Made by a program: the position numbers and the translations under genes
The notes under the pieces: generated by a model
What the model saw: only the letters and a program-made list of their open reading frames with translations
What the model was told of the DNA's origin: nothing
Database searches by the model: none
In this document: in pieces, positions 24,657 to 33,286 of the stretch
How positions within the stretch are numbered: the stretch's first letter is position 1
Layout of the letters: each line of letters opens with the position of its first letter
Source: Methanoregula sp.
GTDB lineage: Archaea; Halobacteriota; Methanomicrobia; Methanomicrobiales; Methanospirillaceae
DNA: 37,540 nt
Assembly (NCBI GenBank): GCA_023228295.1
Contig: JALOBP010000019.1
Coordinates: forward strand, 1 to 37,540
Direction: 5' to 3'

Positions 24657-25352
24657 ATGCCCCCTCCTAACACATTTCCGTATACTATGTGCGACGATAT
24701 CTTCGAGCAGAAAAATATGTTTCTCGACCACGTCCTGGCGGAACGGCGTTCGTACCGGATGTTCAAAGGGGAAGTCCCGCCAAAGGATGATATCCACCGG
24801 ATCCTGCATGCCGGGCTCCTTGCTCCCTTTGCGGCAGCAGCTATCGGGACACCCCAAGATTACTTCCGCCGTTTCTTTGTGATGACAATCGGATCGAAAA
24901 GCATGAAATCCGTCATCCCTCTTGTCATGAACGAGGTCAATACCATGGCAGATGACATTGACCAGAAGATGGAGAAGAGCCCGGAACTTCGGGCACAGGC
25001 CATCTCGTTTGTCCAGCGCCTTGGGCGGATCAAGCAGCTCGGGACCGTGCCCGGCATCGGGACCGCCCCGTATTATATCATTGTCGCGGAGCGCAGGGGT
25101 TTTCCCTCCATCGGACTCCAGTCGCTCGCCCACTGCATGGAGAACATGTGGCTGAAAGCAACCGCACTCGAACTCGGGTTCCAGCTGGTTTCCATCACAT
25201 CTCAAATGTCAGATAACCCGGAGTTCTGCAGGATTCTCGGGATCGCTATGGGAGAATGGGACCTGATGGGGTGCGCTGTCGGGTATCCGCAGGAAGAACT
25301 TTCTCCTTCGATCCGACCGCCCGTTGATACCCTGACCCGCTGGCTGGAATAA
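24657..25352 (+). CDS. Nitroreductase family protein
   Basis: The product has 231 residues; Met11 (24687) is an equally plausible start. The FMN-binding nitroreductase signature is visible as AERRSYRMFKGEVPPKDDIHRILHAGLLAPF near the N-terminus and GLQSLAHCMENMWLKATALELGF and GYPQEE in the second half. Between them lies a longer helical insert (about 85-130). Family members reduce nitro groups, quinones or flavins with NAD(P)H; the natural substrate is unknown. It is convergent with the small membrane protein gene, with a short A/T-rich terminator between. Confidence 0.87.
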   Translation: MPPPNTFPYTMCDDIFEQKNMFLDHVLAERRSYRMFKGEVPPKDDIHRILHAGLLAPFAAAAIGTPQDYFRRFFVMTIGSKSMKSVIPLVMNEVNTMADDIDQKMEKSPELRAQAISFVQRLGRIKQLGTVPGIGTAPYYIIVAERRGFPSIGLQSLAHCMENMWLKATALELGFQLVSITSQMSDNPEFCRILGIAMGEWDLMGCAVGYPQEELSPSIRPPVDTLTRWLE

Positions 25353-25365
25353 CCGGGTTATCGGG

Positions 25366-25384
25366 TAAAAAACCTTTTTTTATT
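25366..25384. terminator. Bidirectional A/T-run terminator
   Basis: AAAAAACC followed by seven T residues lies between the convergent nitroreductase and two-helix membrane protein genes, giving a U-tract for transcripts in both directions. Confidence 0.5.
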
Positions 25385-25592
25385 ACCGGAACGCATACCA
25401 TGCAAGCCCGGCAATGCAGAGTATCGAGCAGCCAATAACAAGGGCTGCGTTGACGAGTTTTTGCCTGTCGGTCATGGCCTGCCAGTCCTGCTCCTGTTGT
25501 TGTGCCAGGTACCCGATGAAAAGTCCGATGACGGTCCCGAAAAATACCCCAAGTGCCAGGACGATCAGGACGGTTAATAAATCCGCGCTCAT
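25383..25592 (-). CDS. Two-helix small membrane protein
   Basis: The product has 69 residues with two membrane helices (about 5-28 and 45-66) linked by a short polar loop (AQQQEQDWQAMTDRQK). The ribosome binding site AGGTGTGACC lies just before the ATG. It follows the PEGA-protein gene by 63 bases on the same strand. No family is recognised. Confidence 0.7.
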   Translation of the reverse strand: MSADLLTVLIVLALGVFFGTVIGLFIGYLAQQQEQDWQAMTDRQKLVNAALVIGCSILCIAGLAWYAFR

Positions 25593-25655
25593 ACGGTCAC
25601 ACCTATCGTTTTCCTGTAATCTGATAAATACTTCAGGATCACCGGGAAGAAAGGG

Positions 25656-26462
25656 TTACCGGCACCGCAGTCCCGCAATGCCGATCATAACAAGGCCTGT
25701 AAGGAAGAGAGCGGGCAGGAGGCCGTCAGCCGTTGGCGTGGCAGCCGGCACGGTCGTGACAGGCACAGTGGCTGCCAGCGTCTCCGCAGGGGCAGTCTGA
25801 ACTGGTGTTTGTTCCGGGATAACTGCAAGGGTTGCCGTCACTTCGGAGAGCCTGCCGGCAACGATCTCGACCGGTGTTGTGAATTCATAATACCCATTGA
25901 GAGTGAGGGTGACCTGGTGGGTGCCGGGCGTGAGGTCGGTCACGGACAGGGGGGCGGTCCCACGGAACTTGCCGTTGACCGTTACGGATGCCCCCGGGGG
26001 GACCGAGGCTATATCCATTGAACCGTACTGCTGCACGGTGTTAACGGAGATGGATGGAGTTCCGAGGGTGACCGAGAGCGTGCGATAGTCTGCCTGTGCA
26101 AGGTTCGAGCGATCGTTGGGCCCGTTGACCACCCAGATCGTGTAGGTGCCTGCATCGAGCCTGCCGCCGACATTTGCCGTATTCCACGCATAACTCCAGT
26201 AATCGTTGCCGTCAACGGAAACCCTAGTGAAATGTCCCTCGTCCGCCTGTTTCGTGATATCATTGAGCATGACCCCGTTTACCGGCAGATTGGGGCCGGT
26301 GAGGTAGAGGTAGACCCACTGGCTGCTCGGGGAATAGCCCGAGAGGGGGATGGTCTCGCCGAGAGCTGCTTCCAGACCTGATACTGTGCCGGCACAGCCA
26401 AGAAGAAGCAGGACCAGCAGGACATTTGCTATTGCACGGGTGAAAGGGGGGGATTGTGTCAT
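25656..26462 (-). CDS. PEGA-domain surface protein
   Basis: The product has 268 residues from the ATG at 26462; a TTG six bases earlier is unlikely as start. Residues 1-30 are a signal peptide. The first half (about 35-145) looks like a beta-sandwich. A PEGA domain follows (IASVPPGASVTVNGKFRGTA, about 150-215), then a threonine- and proline-rich linker and a C-terminal membrane helix ending GLRCR. This is the usual layout of wall-associated proteins in Methanomicrobiales, exposed outside and anchored by the C-terminal helix. The binding partner is unknown. Confidence 0.83.
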   Translation of the reverse strand: MTQSPPFTRAIANVLLVLLLLGCAGTVSGLEAALGETIPLSGYSPSSQWVYLYLTGPNLPVNGVMLNDITKQADEGHFTRVSVDGNDYWSYAWNTANVGGRLDAGTYTIWVVNGPNDRSNLAQADYRTLSVTLGTPSISVNTVQQYGSMDIASVPPGASVTVNGKFRGTAPLSVTDLTPGTHQVTLTLNGYYEFTTPVEIVAGRLSEVTATLAVIPEQTPVQTAPAETLAATVPVTTVPAATPTADGLLPALFLTGLVMIGIAGLRCR

Positions 26463-26578
26463 AATCAATTATACCTGTGGTACCCTCATCCCTCATGGCC
26501 TTTCTCATTTAACCACCGGCCAACAGCATGCATTTCGTGTGGCTTATTATCCCTCACGCCCAATCTTCGGATCGACCT

Positions 26579-27955
26579 ATGCCAGATCCACGGAAGATCG
26601 CCCTCTTCATTGCCATCCTATCAGGTTTCCTCACCCCGTTCGACCTATCAGCAGTTAATATCGCCCTCCCGTCGATTGGAGAGGAATTTGCCATGGACGC
26701 GGTCTCTATGGGCTGGGTGGCAACCGCCTATCTTCTCGCATCGGCCGCATTTCTCCTCCCCTTCGGCAGGATAGCAGACATCCACGGGAGGAAAAAGATC
26801 TTCGTTGCCGGTCTCTCGGTTTTTACCATTGCCTCATTCCTCACGATCTTTGCCTCCTCTGCACTCATGGTAATCCTCCTGCGGATCCTGCAGGGTATCG
26901 GCGCATCGATGATCTTCGGCACTGCAGTTGCGATCCTTACTTCAGTGACCCCGGCAAAAGAGCGGGGCAGTGTGCTTGGGATCTATACGACTGCGGTCTA
27001 TATCGGGCTCTCGTGCGGACCGTTCATAGGCGGATTCCTGACCCAGGCGTTCGGGTGGCGGAGCATCTTTTTCATCAACATCCCGATCGGGATCCTGGCC
27101 ATCGCGCTGGTGCTCCGGTTCCTTGACGGTGAATGGGCGGATGCAAAGGGCGAGACGTTCGACCTTGAGGGCGCTGTCCTGTATGGCCTGACACTCGTCT
27201 GCATCATGTACGGTTTCTCGCTTTTACCGGATGCAGAAGGCATTATCCTCCTCATCGCAGGCGGCCTGATGATGTCAGTCTTTATCAGCCGCGAGCAAAA
27301 GATCCAGAACCCGCTGCTCGATCTCAGCCTCTGGAGACGGAACCGGGCATTCGCCTTCTCCAACATCGCCGCGTTCATCAACTACAGCGCCACATTCTCC
27401 GTCACATTCTTCCTCAGCCTGTACCTCCAGTATAACCGGGGATTCGACCCGTGGACTGCCGGAACCATCCTCGTGATCCAGCCGGTGGCGCAGGCTGTAG
27501 TCTCCCCCTTTGCCGGCCGCCTCTCGGACAGGGCTGCGCCGGGAACAGTCGCTTCTTTTGGTATGGGCCTCACCGCACTCGCACTTCTTGCCCTTGTCTT
27601 TGTCAGCGACGGGACAGTCATTCCGGTCATTGCCGGTATCCTCATTCTCCTCGGGGCAGGACTCGGATTCTTCTCCTCACCCAACACAAATGCCGTCATG
27701 AGCTCAGTAGAGAAGAAGAATTACGGGATAGCCTCCAGTACGCTCGGCACCATGCGGCTCGTTGGGCAGACGATATCCATGGGGATCGCGATGACGATCA
27801 TTGCACTCTTCATTGGCAGGATTCAGATCACAACCACCCAGCACGTTCAGCTCCTCATCTCGATGCAGGCAGCATTCGGATTCTTTGCCATACTCTGCAT
27901 TGCAGGGATATTCCTCTCGCTTGTGCGGTGCAAACCGGAGAACCCAGACTCCTGA
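26579..27955 (+). CDS. MFS transporter, DHA2 (14-helix) drug exporter family
   Basis: The product has 458 residues from MPDPRKIALF; an ATG 51 bases earlier adds residues unlike the family. It has about 14 membrane helices. The MFS motif A appears as GRIADIHGRKKIF after TM2, and the GPFIGGFL motif of proton-driven exporters is present. Members export drugs or metabolites in exchange for protons. It is divergent from the PEGA gene. An inverted repeat at 27970-27999 follows the stop codon and may end the transcript. Confidence 0.9.
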   Translation: MPDPRKIALFIAILSGFLTPFDLSAVNIALPSIGEEFAMDAVSMGWVATAYLLASAAFLLPFGRIADIHGRKKIFVAGLSVFTIASFLTIFASSALMVILLRILQGIGASMIFGTAVAILTSVTPAKERGSVLGIYTTAVYIGLSCGPFIGGFLTQAFGWRSIFFINIPIGILAIALVLRFLDGEWADAKGETFDLEGAVLYGLTLVCIMYGFSLLPDAEGIILLIAGGLMMSVFISREQKIQNPLLDLSLWRRNRAFAFSNIAAFINYSATFSVTFFLSLYLQYNRGFDPWTAGTILVIQPVAQAVVSPFAGRLSDRAAPGTVASFGMGLTALALLALVFVSDGTVIPVIAGILILLGAGLGFFSSPNTNAVMSSVEKKNYGIASSTLGTMRLVGQTISMGIAMTIIALFIGRIQITTTQHVQLLISMQAAFGFFAILCIAGIFLSLVRCKPENPDS

Positions 27956-27969
27956 ACAGGACTGGGGTA

Positions 27970-27999
27970 ATTTCGGTGCAACTGCATTAATACCGAAAT
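27970..27999 (+). terminator. Inverted repeat after the MFS gene
   Basis: ATTTCGGT (27970-27977) and ACCGAAAT (27992-27999) are perfect inverted copies with a 14-base spacer, starting 15 bases after the stop codon. It could be a terminator hairpin or a protein-binding site; no T-run follows. Confidence 0.4.
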
Positions 28000-28149
28000 A
28001 ATCCTATCCCCGTGATCCCGGCCATACGCGTCAGCAGGGTGCGGGCCGGTAACCAGGGGCAGCGGCATCGTACCCCGGAATTTAAAACAGATCTAAATTT
28101 TAATCAATGAAAAAGCCGGATAATTATTCAGCACAACGGCAGGACAGAC

Positions 28150-28485
28150 ATGACGATAGAAATGACAATCATGCATGACATCACAGTGGTCATGCTCCCA
28201 AAGCGGCTTGATGCCAGTAATGCACCGGACATAGAATACGAGATCAGGGCAAACCTCACCGGTCAGTCAAAAAAACTGATATTTGATTTTTCCGAGACGG
28301 AATATATTGCCAGTGCGGGCTTGAGAGCAATCCTTCAGATCACCCGGGATTTCATAAAAAACGGGGGGGTGGCGGCCCTTGTCGAACTCAGACCAACGGT
28401 CTACAAGGTTTTCGATATGGCCGGGTTCACGAGTATTTTTACCATCTGTATAACCCGTGATGAAGCGATTCAGAAGATGAAGTAA
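28150..28485 (+). CDS. STAS-domain protein (anti-sigma factor antagonist type)
   Basis: The product has 111 residues and is a single STAS domain. The phosphorylatable serine is Ser55 in FSETEYIASAGLRAIL, the position used by SpoIIAA and RsbV proteins. In bacteria these are phosphorylated by a kinase-type anti-sigma factor and reactivated by SpoIIE/RsbU phosphatases. Archaea have no sigma factors, so the target here must differ. A phosphatase of the matching kind is encoded at 16257-18362, but no RsbW-like kinase gene is visible in the window. The gene appears to be monocistronic, with T-rich DNA after the stop. Confidence 0.9.
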   Translation: MTIEMTIMHDITVVMLPKRLDASNAPDIEYEIRANLTGQSKKLIFDFSETEYIASAGLRAILQITRDFIKNGGVAALVELRPTVYKVFDMAGFTSIFTICITRDEAIQKMK

Positions 28486-28602
28486 CGGATTCTCTCTTCT
28501 TTTTGTTTTCATGGTCCGGCACGGGAGAATCCGGCCGGGCTGCTAGGTTTATCCCGGTTCCCTTTGCTGCAGGGTAACCACCAGGTGAATAAGAGGGGAG
28601 GA

Positions 28603-29265
28603 TTATACCGGGAGGTCCAGGCTTTCACCGGGTCGTAGTATCATGACCTTGAGATCAGTTGTCCGCTCGATCCCCGTTTTCAACGCGAGCGGATCGGCAG
28701 CAATCTTCTCCCAGGTGTTGTAGTGGATGGGAATGACGATCTTTGCCCCGATGAAGTTTGCCGCCATCATGGCTTCGGCAACACCCATTGTGTACCTGCC
28801 CCCAATTGGGAGGAGTGCCACATCGGGATGGTAGAGTTCACCGATCAGTTTCATATCGGAGAAAAGGGCTGTGTCTCCAGCATGGTAGACCCTGGTACCA
28901 TCCATGCCGATGACAAAACCCGCCGGGGAGCCCCCGGAAAAACCGGCCCCGGCCTCTTCGATGACCGAGGAATGCACTGCCGGTGTCATGGTGAACGAGA
29001 TGCCGTCAACCACCTGGGTGCCGCCGATGTTCATGCTCTCGGCTGCCACTCCATTTGATTTGAGGTACCGTGCGATCTCGGTATTGGCCACAGTTTTCCT
29101 GCCCAGTAACACCGCTTCTCCCAAGTGGTCGGCATGCCCGTGGGTGACGGCAACGAGGTCAGGGTTTGTAGCGGTTACGCTCCCCCCTTCAATGAACGGG
29201 TCGATAAGGACTTTCTTTGTGCCGTCCAGGAGCACGCAGGAATGGCCGAGCCAGGTGAGTTGCAT
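28603..29265 (-). CDS. UPF0173 metal-dependent hydrolase (metallo-beta-lactamase fold)
   Basis: The product has 220 residues and is the right length for UPF0173. The metal-binding motif HGHADH (His42, His44, Asp46, His47) is intact, as are later ligands in PAVHSS, YHAGDTALF and IPIHYNTW. The family hydrolyses unknown substrates. It follows the double-HTH regulator gene by 97 bases on the same strand and may be transcribed with it. Confidence 0.92.
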   Translation of the reverse strand: MQLTWLGHSCVLLDGTKKVLIDPFIEGGSVTATNPDLVAVTHGHADHLGEAVLLGRKTVANTEIARYLKSNGVAAESMNIGGTQVVDGISFTMTPAVHSSVIEEAGAGFSGGSPAGFVIGMDGTRVYHAGDTALFSDMKLIGELYHPDVALLPIGGRYTMGVAEAMMAANFIGAKIVIPIHYNTWEKIAADPLALKTGIERTTDLKVMILRPGESLDLPV

Positions 29266-29362
29266 ATATGCAGATCGGGGGTATGTCGGGATGAAGGTTG
29301 CGATAATCGCGAGCGCACCGGCACTACAAAAAAGGATCGGTATGGGGGGGTTGGCCTGGTTA

Positions 29363-29971
29363 TCAGGTCACATCAATCAGTTCAGCTTCGGTTATGTCGA
29401 TGGAATCGCCCAGACTGTTATCTGTTGCGCTCCGGGTCATCTGTTCAGTCAGGTCGCGGTCTTCCATGACATCGCGGATACGGTCGATGTACGGATCGAT
29501 GGTCGGATCTTCCTGCTCTTCAATGACATGCCGGTACTCGCGGAGGGTAGAGGGGCTCACACCGAGTTCCTCGGAGACCTCCTTCATGGTCTTGCCGGAG
29601 CTTATGAGATTTTCCATATCTTCCTTGTCAAACGGCATCTTGAAGTCAAGCTCGCGGAAGAGTTTGAGCCTAACACGGGCCCGGGCTACCGTCTTTGACA
29701 GTTTCTCGTCACCAAGTTCGCGGGCGATCTCGGTGTCGTTCTTCCCCGCGTAGAATGAGGTAACAAGCTTCGCCAGCTGGATAGGCTTTAAGGAAGTCTT
29801 GAAGATCCCCTGTTCCGTGATCTCTCTCATGACGAGAGCGACCTCGCGTTCGATCGCATCGCTGTCTCTTAAGGTCCCATGGATATTCTTCATCGGTTCG
29901 ACAATCTGGGTCTTCCCCGACATGGAACTAAAGAGTTTCAGAAGCTGTGCTTTTCGTTTGTCTTCAGTCAT
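29363..29971 (-). CDS. Double helix-turn-helix regulatory protein
   Basis: The product has 202 residues. Two helix-turn-helix-like segments are visible: GKNDTEIARELGDEKLSKTV (about 75-95) and KTMKEVSEELGVSPSTLREY (about 127-146). The charged N-terminus may mediate dimerisation. The layout resembles the haloarchaeal conditioned-medium-induced protein family, though I hold that match loosely. A perfect inverted repeat lies in the divergent promoter region towards glyS and could be its operator. Confidence 0.72.
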   Translation of the reverse strand: MTEDKRKAQLLKLFSSMSGKTQIVEPMKNIHGTLRDSDAIEREVALVMREITEQGIFKTSLKPIQLAKLVTSFYAGKNDTEIARELGDEKLSKTVARARVRLKLFRELDFKMPFDKEDMENLISSGKTMKEVSEELGVSPSTLREYRHVIEEQEDPTIDPYIDRIRDVMEDRDLTEQMTRSATDNSLGDSIDITEAELIDVT

Positions 29972-30053
29972 TGGATACCCCGTATTGGGATTAGGATATA
30001 CAATACTTCGTCAACTATTTAATGCTATCTTTACGCCTCATTTGACCAAAAGA

Positions 30054-30075
30054 CCTTTAAAATGGTGTTTAAAGG
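30054..30075. promoter_or_regulatory. Perfect inverted repeat between the HTH regulator and glyS
   Basis: CCTTTAAA (30054-30061) and TTTAAAGG (30068-30075) are separated by ATGGTG. The site lies 83 bases upstream of the regulator start and about 190 bases upstream of glyS. It could be a dimer-binding operator, or a bidirectional TATA-like element because each arm holds TTTAAA. Confidence 0.45.
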
Positions 30076-30194
30076 CTGTGGTTAGAGACCCGGTTTTTTG
30101 GCTGTGAGTATTGAATTTTCCACTTTTTTTACCCATAAGGACACAAACTGCACCATATTCTGGCCCAGCTAAAAAACCTGCTGCGAGAATGCTG

Positions 30195-30204
30195 AGATAT
30201 ATAT
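30195..30204 (+). promoter_or_regulatory. TATA box of glyS
   Basis: The plus strand reads AGATATATAT. Transcription would start near 30225, about 40 bases before the start codon, which is preceded by the ribosome binding site GTGATC (30256-30261). Confidence 0.55.
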
Positions 30205-30264
30205 GAGAGTCTTTTTGTCGATGAGCCTCCCTACATTACTAGAGACAAATAATCCGTGATCTTT

Positions 30265-31986
30265 ATGAGCGATGTTTTTGAGAATGTGATGGAACTGGCC
30301 AAACGACGAGGCTTCATCTGGCCGACATCCGAGTGTTACGGGGCCGTGGCGGGTTTCATCGATTACGGGCCGCTTGGTGCGATGATGAAGCGGCGGATCG
30401 AGAATATCTGGCGGGATTTTTATGTTATCCGGGAGGGCTACTACGAGATCGAGTGCCCCACGATCGCGCAGGAGGCTGTTTTTATCGCCTCCGGCCACGT
30501 GGCGGGATTTGCCGACAAGATGTGCCAGTGCCCGCACTGCAAGGAATTTCTCCGGGCCGACCATGTGGCGGAAGGCGGGGGAATCCAGAACGCTTCCACG
30601 ATGAAGAACGAGGAACTCGCCGCATGCCTTGCTTCCTGCCTGTGCCTCTCCTGTGAGGAGGTTTTAGGAAAGGTCGAGGTCTTCGGGTTCAACCTGATGT
30701 TCAAGACCATGATCGGCCCGGGCACCCAGCGGACCGGTTACCTACGGCCCGAGACTGCACAGGGGATGTTTGTTGACTTTGCCCGGCTCCTCCGGTTCTA
30801 CCGCGACAAGCTCCCGTTCGGTGCCGTCCAGATCGGCAAGTCCTACCGGAACGAGATATCGCCCCGGCAGGGCATGATCCGGCTCCGTGAGTTCACGCAG
30901 GCCGAGGCCGAGATCTTTGTCCACCCGGCCGAGAAGAACCGCCACCCGACATTCTCCCGTTACGCGGATTACCGGATGCCGCTCCTGACTTACGTCCAGC
31001 AGGAGAAGAACGAAGAAGCCGTAACCCTCTCGATGCGGGAGGCCGTGGACAAGGGCGTTATTGCGAATGAATACCTCGCCTACTACGTTGCCCTGACCCA
31101 CGAGATGCTGGTCACGATTGGGATCAAGCCCGAACGGCTCCGGTTCCGGCAGCACCTTCCTGATGAGCGGGCGCACTATGCAACGGACTGCTGGGATGCC
31201 GAGATCCTCTCGGACCGGTTTGGCTGGGTGGAGACCGTAGGCCTTGCCGACAGGACGGATTACGATCTCAGGGCCCATGCAGAAGCAAGCGGCACCCCCA
31301 TGACAGTCTTCATCCAGTACGATGAGCCAAAGAAGGTCCCCCGCCGGCGCATCATCCCGAACATGGGGGTGCTGGGCAAGCAGTACCGGAACAAGGCAAA
31401 GGCGATCTTCGACGCGCTCGCAATCTCGACCCCGACTGCGGATGGCGCCGATGTGGTTGTTGATGGCGAGACTATCCATATCCCGGCCGATCTCTTCGAA
31501 GTCCGGGACGAAGTCATTGATGTGCGGGGAGAGGATATTGTCCCGCACGTCATCGAGCCCTCGTACGGCATCGACCGGATGTGTTACGCTGTCCTCGAAC
31601 AGGCCTATGACGAGGATGTGGCGGACGGCGAGGCCCGCACGGTGATGCGTTTCTCACCCAAAGTCGCCCCCATCCAGGTTGCGGTCTTCCCGCTCATGAC
31701 CCGCGACGGGCTTGAGGAGATTGCCGACGGGATCACCCGCACCTTCCACAAGCATGGCATCATGGCGGAGTACGATGACAGCGGTGCCATTGGCCGGCGC
31801 TACCGCAGGCAGGACGAGATTGGGACGCCGTTTGCGGTAACGGTGGATTATGATACCAAGGAAAATAATACTGTGACGCTCCGCGACCGGGATTCAATGA
31901 AGCAGGTCCGGATTGCTATCAGTGATTTGCCCGGGATTGTCGGGGCGCTGGTTGAGGGGTCCGTGAAATTTGCGGAACTTAAATAA
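30265..31986 (+). CDS. glyS: Glycyl-tRNA synthetase, archaeal/eukaryotic type
   Basis: The product has 573 residues from MSDVFENVMELAKRRG. The GTG at 30256 belongs to the GTGATC ribosome binding site. Class II synthetase motifs are visible: motif 1 (GPLGAMMKRRIENIWR), motif 2 (GKSYRNEISPRQGMIRLREF) and motif 3 (PSYGIDRMCYAVLEQ). A cysteine-rich insertion (MCQCPHCKEF and CLASCLCLSCEEV, about 92-134) may bind zinc. The C-terminal anticodon-binding domain (VAVFPLMTRDGLEEI onward) is complete. It charges tRNA-Gly. The last ~39 codons recur in diverged form at 34637-34756, which suggests that this gene end marks an integration or recombination site. By convention archaeal genes are named glyS or glyQS. 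Confidence 0.95.
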   Translation: MSDVFENVMELAKRRGFIWPTSECYGAVAGFIDYGPLGAMMKRRIENIWRDFYVIREGYYEIECPTIAQEAVFIASGHVAGFADKMCQCPHCKEFLRADHVAEGGGIQNASTMKNEELAACLASCLCLSCEEVLGKVEVFGFNLMFKTMIGPGTQRTGYLRPETAQGMFVDFARLLRFYRDKLPFGAVQIGKSYRNEISPRQGMIRLREFTQAEAEIFVHPAEKNRHPTFSRYADYRMPLLTYVQQEKNEEAVTLSMREAVDKGVIANEYLAYYVALTHEMLVTIGIKPERLRFRQHLPDERAHYATDCWDAEILSDRFGWVETVGLADRTDYDLRAHAEASGTPMTVFIQYDEPKKVPRRRIIPNMGVLGKQYRNKAKAIFDALAISTPTADGADVVVDGETIHIPADLFEVRDEVIDVRGEDIVPHVIEPSYGIDRMCYAVLEQAYDEDVADGEARTVMRFSPKVAPIQVAVFPLMTRDGLEEIADGITRTFHKHGIMAEYDDSGAIGRRYRRQDEIGTPFAVTVDYDTKENNTVTLRDRDSMKQVRIAISDLPGIVGALVEGSVKFAELK

Positions 31987-32021
31987 TAGATTTCCCATTT
32001 TTTGGATACTGCAATAATGTT

Positions 32022-32094
32022 GATGGGGGCTGATGCCCCCATGCCCCCATTTGCGAGGACTGCCGCCGCCCCGAAGGGCGCCCCGCGGCGGCTT
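32022..32094 (+). repeat. GC-rich hairpin repeat, copy 1 (elements A and B)
   Basis: Element A is a hairpin of ATGGGGGC and GCCCCCAT (about 32023-32042). Element B is a nested hairpin, GCCGCCGC paired with GCGGCGGC (about 32062-32092), enclosing CCC-GAA-GGG. The 73 bases match copy 3 (34791-34864) with only a few differences. After element B the sequence turns AT-rich and element C is missing; C appears instead behind copy 2, on the far side of the AT-rich gene. Confidence 0.8.
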
Positions 32095-32239
32095 CACTTA
32101 CCGGTCCCCATGCGGACAATCCTTGGGATCGAATGAGTTTTCTCTCTTGACCTACCTCTCCGAAAAGGATTCGGTGAAATTACTTGGGAACTATCACGCA
32201 AAGAATCGAAACGTATTTCGGTTTATATTGAAGTATTCC

Positions 32240-33028
32240 ATGATTGATATGGAGAATAAAGTAAAATTTTATGGCGATTTTGAGAATATTGCATGGGAAC
32301 AATACACTTCTCTCGAAGACGAGTTTCTTTGCTTTTTAAAATTCGTTCCTTTAGATGAAAATCACTATGACACTTGGTCATTGGTTTTGGGAAATCTTTT
32401 GAATAACACAGGAAGTTCTATTGATTCATTCTTCAAGAATGCGTTGACCTTCGAAAAGTTTGATACGATTGAAAATATCGAAAAAATCAGAACCGATGAA
32501 AAATATCAAAATATGACATCGTACAGGAATATTTTTGATAGTTCATATGGATTGTCCCAAAAGGAGATTTTTGAGAATAAATTGTGGTCAAAGATAATTC
32601 CATTCTCAAGTTGGAGTGACAATAAATCACCCGACTGGTGGAAAAATTATACTGATTTTAAACACGATAGATTTTCAAACCGAAGGAAAGCCACTGTAAA
32701 AATTACACTTAATGCATTGGGGGGCCTATTCTTACTAAACGTCATTCACTTAGAAACAAGAATGATTTTATTCCGTGATGGATTTATTCACGCTCCGGAA
32801 CCTATTGATATTAGCGCTTTTCGGGAAATTATCTCAAAAACTGAACCTTTAGATGATATTGACAGGCCAGTCTATGCAAAAAGTCGTTTATTTGGATATA
32901 TCTTCGAACCAACATCTAAAATAATTAACGATACTGAAAAAATCACCATCTTGTCTCCGTGGTTTAATAAATCTGAGACTCGTTGGCCGAAAGCCGGACA
33001 ATTTTATTTTAATGACTGTGATTTCTAG
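32240..33028 (+). CDS. AT-rich accessory gene, HEPN-like motif
   Basis: The product has 262 residues from the ATG at 32240, or 259 from 32249. The frame stays open upstream into the GC-rich repeat, which is surely not coding. A TATA-like GTTTATATTG (32221-32230) would place the transcript start at about the ATG. Base composition is far more AT-rich than the neighbours, which indicates acquisition. The segment WWKNYTDFKHDRFSNRRKA followed by TVKITLNALGGLFLLNV resembles HEPN-type helical proteins of defence and toxin systems; I hold this loosely. It sits between two halves of a GC-rich repeat. Confidence 0.6.
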   Translation: MIDMENKVKFYGDFENIAWEQYTSLEDEFLCFLKFVPLDENHYDTWSLVLGNLLNNTGSSIDSFFKNALTFEKFDTIENIEKIRTDEKYQNMTSYRNIFDSSYGLSQKEIFENKLWSKIIPFSSWSDNKSPDWWKNYTDFKHDRFSNRRKATVKITLNALGGLFLLNVIHLETRMILFRDGFIHAPEPIDISAFREIISKTEPLDDIDRPVYAKSRLFGYIFEPTSKIINDTEKITILSPWFNKSETRWPKAGQFYFNDCDF

Positions 33029-33048
33029 CGAAACTTTCCCGTTGAGAT

Positions 33049-33153
33049 ACCTGCCGCCGCCCCAAAGGACGCCCCGCGGCGGCCTCAGTTACTGTTCATC
33101 CCCAAAAAACCGAACTTGCCCCGCCGTGCCTCGGAGAGGCCCTGAGGCGGGGA
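33049..33153 (+). repeat. GC-rich hairpin repeat, copy 2 (elements B and C)
   Basis: Element B is seen again at 33052-33084, with two or three changes in the loop. Element C (33120-33153) is a hairpin in which CCCCGCC pairs with GGCGGGG around GTGCCTCGGAGAGGCCCTGA. Element A is absent here. Copies 1 and 2 together look like one A-B-C block divided by the AT-rich gene. Confidence 0.75.
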
Positions 33154-33286
33154 GCCCTCCCAATCCACGTGCGTTAAACGTACGAACTGGACAATATTAG
33201 AATCAGTTTAACTCTCGCCTTCCTCACCGCAACATCCCGGCTCTGTAACGAGACGTAAAGCACAGATTGCACCAGAAGAATACCGG

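Noticed and set aside
32033..32239. N-terminal extension of the AT-rich gene
   Set aside because: The first part would be translated from the GC-rich hairpin repeat. A TATA-like site at 32221-32230 and the plausible ATGs at 32240 and 32249 favour the shorter gene.
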